Positions 49,883 through 57,430 of a stretch of DNA of 64,000 nt are shown here, one piece after another. Location of the stretch: NCBI RefSeq assembly GCF_001598915.1, contig NZ_BDAP01000003.1, positions 124,001 through 188,000 of the forward strand. Direction: 5' to 3'. Below the pieces are notes generated by a model. The model did no database searches and had not been told where the DNA came from. It saw only the letters and a list, made by a program, of their open reading frames with translations. Source of the DNA: Williamsia muralis NBRC 105860 (lineage in GTDB: Bacteria > Actinomycetota > Actinomycetes > Mycobacteriales > Mycobacteriaceae). The first letter of the stretch is position 1; each line of letters starts with the position of its first letter. A program made the translations under genes and the position numbers.

Positions 49883-51205
49883 TTGACCTCGTCGCGGCCG
49901 AAGTCCGCGTCGACCGCGAGCCACCGGGCAGTACGGAGATCCGTGCTGCCCGGCGGGCTGCGGGTGGTCACCGAACACATCCCGGGGGTCAGGTCCGCAT
50001 CGGTCGGCCTCTGGGTGGCGGTCGGTTCGCGTGACGAGAAGCCGTCGGTTGCCGGCGCTGCACACTTTCTCGAGCATCTGCTGTTCAAGTCGACGCCTAC
50101 ACGAACGGCAGCGAGTACGGCGCAGCAGATCGATGCCATCGGCGGTGAACTCAACGCCTTCACCGGCAAAGAGCACACCTGCTACTACGCGCACGTACTC
50201 GACGAGCACCTGGCCACGGCCATCGACATCGTCGGTGACGTCGTGCTGCGCGGTCGTTGCCGCGCCGAGGACGTCGAGGTGGAGAGGACCGTTGTGCTCG
50301 AGGAGATCTCGATGCGCGACGACGATCCCGAAGACCTGCTCGCCGATCTGTTCATGACGGCGATGTACGGGGACCATCCGATCGGACGGCCGGTGATCGG
50401 GTCGGCAGAATCGATCACCGACATGACCAGAACGCAGATCAAGTCGTTTCACGGTCGTCGGTACACACCCGACAAGATGGTGCTGTCGGTCGCCGGAAAC
50501 GTCTCACACGCCGACGTTCTCGCCGCAGTTCGGTCCACCTTCGCCGGTCATCTCGGCGGCGACGCCGCACCCGCCCCGATTCGTGTGGGAAGCAAGACGA
50601 TCGGTGGCCTGCCATCGCTCGAGTTGTCCTATCGCGACACCGAACAGGTACACATCCTCCTCGGTGTTCGCGCGCCGGGCAGGGGCAATCCGGATCGATG
50701 GGCACTGTCCGTGCTCAACACCGCGCTCGGGGGCGGGCTGAGTTCTCGGCTGTTCCAGGAGATCCGGGAGTCGCGAGGTCTGGCGTACTCGGTCTACTCG
50801 TCGGTTGATTCATTTGCCGACATCGGAGCATTCTCCGTCTATGCCGGTTGTTCGCCCGACCATCTGGCCGAGGTCGTCACCGTCACCGGAGAGATCCTGT
50901 CCCAGGTTGCCCGCGAGGGCATCACCGAGGAAGAACTGGTGCGCGCCAAGGGTTCGTTGATCGGCGGCATGGTGCTGGGGCTCGAGGACTCTCAGTCCCG
51001 GATGCATCGAAACGGACGCGGCGAGATCAACTACGGCAAACAGCTCTCCGTCGAACAAACGCTTCGCAAGATCGAACGGGTCACCGTGGCCGATACGAGC
51101 CGGGTGGCAAGCGAGTTGCTGAGCCGGCCCATGGGGGCCGCGGTGGTCGGCCCATACCGCTCCCGTCGGCAGTTGCCGAAATCACTGACCGGCCTGATCT
51201 GCTGA
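49883..51205 (+). CDS. pepR: M16 family zinc peptidase (PepR-like)
   Basis: A 440-residue processing-peptidase-like enzyme. The inverted zinc motif H-F-L-E-H gives His61, Glu64 and His65, and V-E-R-T-V-V-L-E-E-I supplies the downstream Glu. The C-terminal half has G-G-G-L-S-S-R-L-F-Q-E-I-R-E-x-R-G-L-A-Y, the family R/Y pair. The TTG at 49883, 14 nt after gpsI, is the best available start but lacks a strong ribosome site. The order gpsI-pepR is conserved in mycobacteria. Confidence 0.9.
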   Translation: MTSSRPKSASTASHRAVRRSVLPGGLRVVTEHIPGVRSASVGLWVAVGSRDEKPSVAGAAHFLEHLLFKSTPTRTAASTAQQIDAIGGELNAFTGKEHTCYYAHVLDEHLATAIDIVGDVVLRGRCRAEDVEVERTVVLEEISMRDDDPEDLLADLFMTAMYGDHPIGRPVIGSAESITDMTRTQIKSFHGRRYTPDKMVLSVAGNVSHADVLAAVRSTFAGHLGGDAAPAPIRVGSKTIGGLPSLELSYRDTEQVHILLGVRAPGRGNPDRWALSVLNTALGGGLSSRLFQEIRESRGLAYSVYSSVDSFADIGAFSVYAGCSPDHLAEVVTVTGEILSQVAREGITEEELVRAKGSLIGGMVLGLEDSQSRMHRNGRGEINYGKQLSVEQTLRKIERVTVADTSRVASELLSRPMGAAVVGPYRSRRQLPKSLTGLIC

Positions 51206-51233
51206 TCGGGTCCCGGCCTGGCACGATGAGTCA

Positions 51234-53087
51234 ATGGTCCAGATCGCGGAGTTCCTTGCCGCCTACCCGCCGTTCGACTCACTCGACGAGTCGGAGATCG
51301 CACGGATCGCTGCGTCGTCGCGGCTCGAGCACCACGAGTCCGGTAGCCAGATCATGGACGGATTCAGCCGGCCGGTCGAGGAACTCGCCGTTGTCGTAGC
51401 CGGCCAAGTGGAACTGTGGAACTCGCCCGATCACAAACCCGATGGCCCGGACGAGATCCTCGGGCCGGGCGGAGTGTTCGGCTACTCGGCGATGCTGACC
51501 GGATCGTCGATCGGGCCGCTGGCCGTCGCGGCCGGCCCGGTCCAGGTCTGTCGCGTCCCCAATCATGCTGTGCGTGCGGTCTTCTCGTCCCTGGCGGGCG
51601 CCGAGTTCCTTGCCCGCAAGCTCACCGTCGCGCAACGCACCGACTCGTTGTCGATCAACGACTACGGCACCGTGGACGAGCTGATCCGCACGGCCCCGGT
51701 GGTCGGCTCCGGATCGATGACGGTGCGAGAGGCCGCATCCGTCATCACCGAGCATCGCAGCGGGTACATTGTGATCCCCTGTGACGACGGGCGTTTCGGT
51801 GTGCTGACCGACCGGGACATCCGTGCCCGTGTGGTCGCCACCGGAGCAGATCTGCGGACCCCGGTGCACGAGGTCATGACCTTCCCCGCGATCACCGCGG
51901 TGACCAATGCGCCCGCTTCCGACGTACTCGTCAACATTCTGGAGCACGATCTGACCTGTGTCCCGGTGGTCGATCCGGGCGGTAAGCTCCGGGGAGTTGT
52001 TCTGCCCGGTGACTTCGTCAATGCCCCTGCGGGTATCAGTGTTGCTCTGCGAGAACAGATCACGCGTGCCGACTCGATCGACACCCTGCAGGACCGTGGC
52101 AAGCGGATGCGATACCTGGTGGCTGATCTGCTGCGACGTGGTCGGCCGTCCTTCGAGGTCACCGCCGTTCTGTCGGTGGTCACCGATGCCGTGGTGCGCC
52201 GTGCCCTCGAGATCGTCTTGGGTGGGCACCCAGAATTGGACCCCGCCGCCCTCACCTGGCTGTCGCTCGGCAGCAATGCGCGCCGGGAACCAGTTCTCAG
52301 TTCTGACGTGGACAGTGCGGTCTCGTTCGCCGAATCGGTGAACGACCCGGAGTCGATAGCGGCGTATCGCGCAGCGTTCGCCGAGGTCGGCGAGGTCTTG
52401 CGCGGCTGCGGGCTCAGCATCGACAGCAACGGCGCATCGGCAGAGATGCCACTGTTCTCCCGCACCCACAGTCAGTGGCAGGAAGCGGCCCAGCAGTGGC
52501 TGGTATCGCCCCTGGACAACAAAGGCATGATCCTGGCCTCCCTACTGCTCGACGGCCGGCCCATCTGGGGTGATCCGGGTGTCACCGCCGTGTCCGAGGT
52601 GTTCGGCAACGTGCGGTCGCATCCTGGCACCATGCGACTGCTGCTTGCCGAATCGCTGTCGTACCGAGCGAAACTCCGCTCGATGCGAGACGTGTTGTCG
52701 CGGCGCGGTGGGACATTCGACATCAAGTCCCACGCGTTGATCCCCGTGATCAACATCGCCCGGTGGGCTGCGTTGAGCGTGCAGAGTCCGGAGTTGGGTA
52801 CGCGCGCACGGCTGGGCGCCGCAGCAGGTAGCCCGATGCTCACCGAGGACAACGCCAACACACTCATCGAGGTGTTCGAGGTCTTGCAGAAGATCCGGCT
52901 GACCTACCAGGTAGCCCAACTCGACAGAGGGGAGAGGGCCACGGACGTGCTCACCATGTCCAGACTGTCACCGCTGGACCGCAGTCTTGTCGGACAGGCC
53001 GTGCGAGAGGTGTCGGCGGTCCAGCGGCGGATGGAGAACATGTCGCACTACTTGTCTGTCCGGGAGTTCGTCGACCCGCCCGCGTGA
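51234..53087 (+). CDS. cNMP-binding/CBS/DUF294 nucleotidyltransferase-like protein
   Basis: A 617-residue signalling protein. Domains in order: cyclic-nucleotide-binding-like beta roll (about 8-125), two CBS domains (about 155-270), a DUF294 putative nucleotidyltransferase with L-S-L-G-S-N-A-R-R-E-P-V-L-S-S-D-V-D-S-A (about 340-360), and a DUF294 C-terminal substrate-binding domain (about 470-610). The layout resembles GlnD-like sensors, but its target is unknown. In M. tuberculosis a different gene lies at this place between pepR and ald. Its 3' end overlaps the convergent ald gene by 40 bp. Confidence 0.85.
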   Translation: MVQIAEFLAAYPPFDSLDESEIARIAASSRLEHHESGSQIMDGFSRPVEELAVVVAGQVELWNSPDHKPDGPDEILGPGGVFGYSAMLTGSSIGPLAVAAGPVQVCRVPNHAVRAVFSSLAGAEFLARKLTVAQRTDSLSINDYGTVDELIRTAPVVGSGSMTVREAASVITEHRSGYIVIPCDDGRFGVLTDRDIRARVVATGADLRTPVHEVMTFPAITAVTNAPASDVLVNILEHDLTCVPVVDPGGKLRGVVLPGDFVNAPAGISVALREQITRADSIDTLQDRGKRMRYLVADLLRRGRPSFEVTAVLSVVTDAVVRRALEIVLGGHPELDPAALTWLSLGSNARREPVLSSDVDSAVSFAESVNDPESIAAYRAAFAEVGEVLRGCGLSIDSNGASAEMPLFSRTHSQWQEAAQQWLVSPLDNKGMILASLLLDGRPIWGDPGVTAVSEVFGNVRSHPGTMRLLLAESLSYRAKLRSMRDVLSRRGGTFDIKSHALIPVINIARWAALSVQSPELGTRARLGAAAGSPMLTEDNANTLIEVFEVLQKIRLTYQVAQLDRGERATDVLTMSRLSPLDRSLVGQAVREVSAVQRRMENMSHYLSVREFVDPPA

Positions 53088-54202
53088 GCGGAGTCGTCGA
53101 GGGGCGATGTGCCCAGCGGGATCTCGAGATCGGCCGCCACGTGCGGGCACAGCATCTCACCGCGGTGGGTGCTCAAGCCCTTGGCGAGTGCGGCGTCGCG
53201 ACGCAGCGCCTCGGTCCATCCGAGGTCGGCCAGCTTCAGTACGTACGGCAAGGTGGCGCCTGTGAGCGCCATCGTCGAGGTCCGGGCCACTGAGCCCGGC
53301 ATGTTGGCCACGCAGTAGAACACCGAGCCGTGCACCATGAACGTCGGGTCGTCGTGCGTGGTCGGTCGTGAGTCCTCGAAGCATCCACCCTGGTCGATGG
53401 CAATGTCGACAAGGACCGATCCTTCTCTCATCTCTGACACCAGCGTATTGGAGACCAGCACAGGGGCTTTCGCGCCGGGGACCAGAACCGCGCCGATCAC
53501 GAGATCGGCGTTCTTGATCGCCTCGCCGAGCGCGAGCGCGGTGCTGTACCGGGTGTGTACCCGACCGGAGAAGCGGGCGTCGATCGCACGCAGCTTGGCG
53601 ATGTCGAGGTCGAAAACGGTCACCGTTGCCCCCATACCCATCGCGATGGTTGCGGCGTTCACGCCACTGACCCCGCCCCCGATCACCACGACGTCGGCGG
53701 GGGCGGTACCCGGGACCCCGCCCATCAACACACCACGTCCGCCGGCCGACCGCATCAGGTGGTAGGCGCCGACCTGCGGGGCCAGCCGACCGGCGACCTC
53801 GCTCATCGGTGCCAGCAGCGGGAGCGAACCGTCTGCGGCCTGGACGGTCTCGTAGGCGATGGCAGTGGTACCGGATTGGAGCAGGGCGTCGGCGCACGCC
53901 CTGCTCGCCGCGAGGTGCAGGTAGGTGAAGAGCACCTGACCTTCTCGCATCAGCTCGTATTCAGGTGCGATGGGTTCTTTCACCTTGAGCAGGAGTTCGG
54001 CTTGGTCCCATACGGCTTTGGCGGTGCCCAATATCTGTGCGCCGGCCTCTTTGAAATCGGTGTCGGAGATGGCCGAGCCGGCGCCGGCGTTCTGCTCGAT
54101 GATGACCTCGTGGCCTCGCCGAGTCAGTTCGGCCACTCCTGCCGGGGTCACCGCGACCCGGTATTCGTTGTTCTTGATCTCGCGTGGGATTCCGACACGC
54201 AT
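53048..54202 (-). CDS. ald: Alanine dehydrogenase
   Basis: NAD-dependent interconversion of L-alanine with pyruvate and ammonium, used in alanine catabolism and redox balance under low oxygen. 384 residues from the ATG at 54202 with AGGAG about 5 nt upstream. M-R-V-G-I-P-R-E-I-K-N-N-E-Y-R opens the protein; active-site Lys75 and His96, the nucleotide motif G-G-G-V-S-G-V-N-A-A and D-I-A-I-D-Q-G-G-C are intact. The C-terminus is extended by about 15 residues and its coding sequence overlaps the facing gene by 40 bp. Confidence 0.96.
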   Translation of the reverse strand: MRVGIPREIKNNEYRVAVTPAGVAELTRRGHEVIIEQNAGAGSAISDTDFKEAGAQILGTAKAVWDQAELLLKVKEPIAPEYELMREGQVLFTYLHLAASRACADALLQSGTTAIAYETVQAADGSLPLLAPMSEVAGRLAPQVGAYHLMRSAGGRGVLMGGVPGTAPADVVVIGGGVSGVNAATIAMGMGATVTVFDLDIAKLRAIDARFSGRVHTRYSTALALGEAIKNADLVIGAVLVPGAKAPVLVSNTLVSEMREGSVLVDIAIDQGGCFEDSRPTTHDDPTFMVHGSVFYCVANMPGSVARTSTMALTGATLPYVLKLADLGWTEALRRDAALAKGLSTHRGEMLCPHVAADLEIPLGTSPLDDSAHAGGSTNSRTDK

Positions 54203-54325
54203 GACTTCTCCTTGTGATTGAGGTAGGTCCAAGCGTGAAACTTGTTCGATCCCGGCGCAATATATGTGACGATAATTCTCTGGAGTCGGGCTTGTACCGA
54301 CAATTCTTCGATCTTGGAGGTTCGC
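54203..54325. promoter_or_regulatory. ald-aldR divergent promoter region
   Basis: 123 bp between divergent starts. It contains AT-rich patches in an otherwise GC-rich context, including GACGATAATTCTC (54269-54281) and GACAATTCTTCG (54299-54310), which share an AATTCT core and resemble the degenerate repeats bound by Lrp/AsnC regulators. In M. tuberculosis AldR binds the ald promoter and responds to alanine. Exact operators cannot be assigned here. Confidence 0.5.
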
Positions 54326-54814
54326 GTGACACCTGAGCCGAATATTGTTCGACCGCGGACGGCCGGGTTGGATGACGTCGATCGCAAGATCTTGGCGTTG
54401 CTGCAAACCGATGCGCGTATGTCCAACAGTGCGCTGGCTGCCGAGGTGGGCATCGCCGCTTCGACCTGCCACGGCCGGATTCGCCGGTTGGTCGACATAG
54501 GAGTGGTGCGCGGGTTCTTCGCCGACATCGATCCGGCTGCCGTGGGCCGACCGCTGCGAGCGATGGTAGCGGTGAGTCTGCAATCGGACGCGCGGGGCCA
54601 GATCCGTCGCTTCGTGGCGGAGATCGGTGGGCACGACGAGGTGATCGACGTCTTCTTCCTCGCAGGTACGGACGACTACTTGCTCCATGTGGCCACCGCC
54701 GACACCGAGACGCTTCGTCAGTTCGTGGAGATGCTCAACTCGCGTCCCGAGGTGGCCGGGACGACAACGTCATTGGTGTTCGAGCACCTGCGCGGTTCGG
54801 CGCCGATCTTCTGA
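54326..54814 (+). CDS. aldR: Lrp/AsnC-family regulator of alanine dehydrogenase
   Basis: 162-residue Lrp-type regulator. The GTG at 54326 is used because GGAGG lies 5 nt upstream; an in-frame reading from 54242 runs back through the promoter region. Helix-turn-helix at about 14-58 (D-R-K-I-L-A-L-L-Q, S-N-S-A-L-A-A-E-V-G-I-A-A-S-T-C) and a RAM ligand-binding domain (about 70-150). Divergent position to ald matches Rv2779c (AldR). Its 3' end overlaps the convergent ferredoxin reductase gene by 45 bp. Confidence 0.9.
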   Translation: MTPEPNIVRPRTAGLDDVDRKILALLQTDARMSNSALAAEVGIAASTCHGRIRRLVDIGVVRGFFADIDPAAVGRPLRAMVAVSLQSDARGQIRRFVAEIGGHDEVIDVFFLAGTDDYLLHVATADTETLRQFVEMLNSRPEVAGTTTSLVFEHLRGSAPIF

Positions 54815-56014
54815 CCGGTCGATGTGTTTGCGTAGACGGGTAAAAGTGCGACCACCGCCCGCCGCGACCACTGCGACGGGCTCGTCGACGTCGCCGTACA
54901 CCGCCACGAAGCGATCCGACTCCAGATTGCCTTCGACGATGCTGGGCGATTGCCCTGCAGGTATGGTCCCGCACACCTGAAGCCTCAGATCATACTGATC
55001 CGACCAGAAGTACGGCGCCGTGTACTTCGGCGGAGGCAAGCGCAGCAGCGATCGCGCCGCTCGTCGTGCGTGGTCGAGCGCCGCCGCCCAATGTTCCTGT
55101 CGCACATGGGTAGCCGTGATGGCGTTGTACACGCGGGCACAATCTCCGACCGCGTATACGCCGGCCACCGCGGTGGCGCACTGTTCGTCGGTGAGGAAGC
55201 CGCGGTCGATCGCCATCCCGGATGCGGCAGCCCACTCGGTGTTGGGGAGGGCTCCGATTCCGATCACCACGGTGTCTGCCGGTAGTTCGGTGCCGTCGGC
55301 GAGCGTCACCGACTCCACCCGGGCGGTTCCGTTGATCGTCTCGATCGCTGTCCCGGTACGCAAGGTCACCCCGTGCCTGGCGTGCACGCTGTGTAGCCAG
55401 TGCGCCAGTCGCGCACCGAGCAGGGCCGCACCGGGGGCCTCGGACGCCTCGACGATGGTCACCGACATGCCTGCTGCTGTTGCACTCGACGCCACTTCAC
55501 ATCCGACGAAACCGGCACCGATCACAACCATGTGACCGCCGCGCCGCATGGATTCGCGGAGCTCGAGAGCATCGTCAAGGGTTCTGAGGGTGTGTACGCC
55601 GGCCATGTCTGCGCCGATCAGGGTGCGCGGCCGAGCGCCGGTCGCCACCACCACGGTCGCTGCGGTGATCGAAGTGCCGTCGTCGAGCAGTACATCGTGC
55701 CCGGCTGCGTGATGGTCGATGCCGATCGCCGAGGATCCCAGGCGCCACCGGAACTCGGTCAGGTCTTCGTCGTCGGTCAGGCCGACGGGTGCGCTGGTTT
55801 CGCCCTGGCACAGAACAGCTTTCGACAGAGGCGGCCTGTCATAGGGCAGATGGTCCTCCGCCCCGATGAGGGTGATCTCGCCGGTGTGCCCGAGTGCGCG
55901 TAGTTCGCGGGCGGTCGACAGACCGGCAAGCGAGGCCCCGACGATCGCCACGGAGGCGGTGGACGGGTCTGCGAGCGATGGTTCGGCCGTGGTGTCCGAT
56001 GGCGTCCCGCTCAC
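54770..56014 (-). CDS. FAD/NAD ferredoxin reductase of a Rieske oxygenase system
   Basis: A 414-residue reductase of the rubredoxin/putidaredoxin-reductase type. FAD motif G-A-S-L-A-G-L-S-T-A-R-E-L-R at about 24-37, NAD motif I-G-A-G-F-V-G-C-E-V-A, and the second flavin motif Y-A-V-G-D-C-A, followed by the C-terminal reductase domain with Y-F-W-S-D-Q-Y. The GTG at 56014 overlaps the ferredoxin stop by 4 nt. It should pass electrons from NAD(P)H to that ferredoxin. The oxygenase it serves is probably the GbcA-like protein 5 kb away. Confidence 0.88.
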   Translation of the reverse strand: MSGTPSDTTAEPSLADPSTASVAIVGASLAGLSTARELRALGHTGEITLIGAEDHLPYDRPPLSKAVLCQGETSAPVGLTDDEDLTEFRWRLGSSAIGIDHHAAGHDVLLDDGTSITAATVVVATGARPRTLIGADMAGVHTLRTLDDALELRESMRRGGHMVVIGAGFVGCEVASSATAAGMSVTIVEASEAPGAALLGARLAHWLHSVHARHGVTLRTGTAIETINGTARVESVTLADGTELPADTVVIGIGALPNTEWAAASGMAIDRGFLTDEQCATAVAGVYAVGDCARVYNAITATHVRQEHWAAALDHARRAARSLLRLPPPKYTAPYFWSDQYDLRLQVCGTIPAGQSPSIVEGNLESDRFVAVYGDVDEPVAVVAAGGGRTFTRLRKHIDRSEDRRRTAQVLEHQ

Positions 56015-56361
56015 GCGGCGTCGTGCCCGGAGAGCTGCAGGTAGATCCGGCCGTCCTCGACCAGGGTCTGATGAGTCCGGACCGCGATCTTCGCCGGGGG
56101 TCCCGACGGCAGTCCGGTCCGGAGGTCGAAGCAGGCTTCGTGCAGCGGGCACTCCACCGCGCAGCCTTCCACCCAGCCGTCGGCCAGCGACGTCTCCTGG
56201 TGGGTGCAGGTGTCGTCGATCGCGAACACCCCGTCTTCGGTGTGGAACACGGCGATGGGTGGTTGACCCGGGGGAGTGACACGTGCGACCTCCCCGGCCG
56301 GCAGGGCGTCGAGAGTGGACACCAAGTAGTGCTGAATGGCCTGGTCAGGAGTGATTGTCAT
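56011..56361 (-). CDS. Rieske [2Fe-2S] ferredoxin
   Basis: 116-residue electron carrier with ligands Cys52, His54 (C-T-H) and Cys71, His74 (C-P-L-H). The ATG at 56361 has GAGG 5-6 nt upstream and is preferred to an in-frame start at 56418, which lies inside the operator region. Coupled to the reductase by a GTGA overlap and divergent from the IclR gene. Confidence 0.88.
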   Translation of the reverse strand: MTITPDQAIQHYLVSTLDALPAGEVARVTPPGQPPIAVFHTEDGVFAIDDTCTHQETSLADGWVEGCAVECPLHEACFDLRTGLPSGPPAKIAVRTHQTLVEDGRIYLQLSGHDAA

Positions 56362-56402
56362 GGCAGCCTCGATGAAGTCGGTGTACAACTCACGACGGTT
56401 GA

Positions 56403-56419
56403 GTTGCGTCAGTTGCAAC
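56403..56419. promoter_or_regulatory. 17-bp IclR-type operator, ferredoxin/IclR side
   Basis: GTTGCGTCAGTTGCAAC has arms GTTGC and GCAAC around a 7-bp spacer. A degenerate second copy (56422-56438, ending ATGCGCAAC) lies 19 bp downstream. The same design recurs before the dimethylglycine-dehydrogenase-like gene, so this is probably the binding site of the IclR regulator encoded alongside. Confidence 0.6.
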
Positions 56420-56522
56420 TAAGTTCGGTATGCGCAACAGCGTCGCATCCGGCGGAGCGTCAGTCAAGCCGACCGGCCGGTTCCGGCGGTGTCCCGGGAG
56501 CGCCGCATTAGGCTGAGCGACG

Positions 56523-57302
56523 ATGACTGAAGCCGAGAGTGAAACCCGTCCCGCATCGATCCAGTCGGTGGACCGTGCCCTCCAGGTGCTGGAGATCCTT
56601 GCCCGCCAGGGTCAGGGCGGGGTGTCGGATATCGCCGACACCCTCGGAGTCCACAAGTCGACGGTGTCCCGGATCGTCTCGGTCCTCGAGGCGCGGGGGT
56701 TCGTCGAGCAGTTGTCTGATCGTGGCAAGTACCGGCTCGGCTTCACGATCGTGCGGTTGGCCGGGGCGACGATGGCGACCCGCGATCTGGGCAAAGAGAG
56801 TCGCGAGATCTGTGAGGGACTTGCCGACGAGGCCGGGGAGACGGTGAATCTGGCGATCCTGGAAGGTGATCGGGCCATCAACATCACCGAGGCGAGCGGC
56901 CCGCTCGGGATCGCGCTGCGAACATGGGTCGGGCAGAGTTCGCCCGCGCACGCGACATCCAGCGGCAAAGTCCTCCTCGCCGCCGTGCCGGAAGGGCGGT
57001 TGAGGCAGACCCTCGGCGACGAACTCGAGCGGTTCACCCCCCGCACCATCACCGACCTGACCGAGTTGCGCGAGCAGCTGCAACTGATCTCCGCGCGCGG
57101 GTGGTCCTGCGCAGTCGAAGAGCTCGAGGACGGCCTCAATGCGATCGCTGCGCCGGTTCGTGACCACACCGGCGATGTGATTGCGGCGCTGAGTATCTCC
57201 GGACCCAGCTTTCGGCTCACACCCGAGGCGATGGATGCGTTCTCGCCGCGGTTGTGTGGAGCGGCGCTGGACGTGAGCCGGAGACTCGGCTTCCCGGGCT
57301 GA
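56523..57302 (+). CDS. IclR-family transcriptional regulator
   Basis: 259-residue regulator. N-terminal winged helix at about 12-75 (S-V-D-R-A-L-Q-V-L-E-I-L, V-S-D-I-A-D-T-L-G-V-H-K-S-T-V-S-R-I). C-terminal effector-binding domain with S-P-A-H-A-T-S-S-G-K-V-L-L-A and the usual A-A-P-V-R-D segment. It lies between the divergent ferredoxin-reductase pair and the demethylation genes and most likely controls both. The inducer is unknown; glycine betaine or a demethylated product is the natural guess. Confidence 0.9.
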   Translation: MTEAESETRPASIQSVDRALQVLEILARQGQGGVSDIADTLGVHKSTVSRIVSVLEARGFVEQLSDRGKYRLGFTIVRLAGATMATRDLGKESREICEGLADEAGETVNLAILEGDRAINITEASGPLGIALRTWVGQSSPAHATSSGKVLLAAVPEGRLRQTLGDELERFTPRTITDLTELREQLQLISARGWSCAVEELEDGLNAIAAPVRDHTGDVIAALSISGPSFRLTPEAMDAFSPRLCGAALDVSRRLGFPG

Positions 57303-57375
57303 GCTGCCCGATTTGGCTGTCCGCTTGACACACGCGTGGCGCGGCTTCACCATTTGTTGCGTAGGGCACGAACGA

Positions 57376-57392
57376 GTTGCGTAATGCGCAAC
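57376..57392. promoter_or_regulatory. 17-bp IclR-type operator, catabolic operon side
   Basis: GTTGCGTAATGCGCAAC is an inverted repeat (GTTGC-N7-GCAAC) matching the site at 56403-56419 in both arms and much of the spacer. A second half-conserved copy starts 20 bp upstream (57356, GTTGCGTAGGGC). It lies about 40 bp before the first catabolic gene. Confidence 0.62.
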
Positions 57393-57430
57393 GCTCGGGC
57401 CGTCTCGCCGCAAACGTTTGGAGTCCCCGG

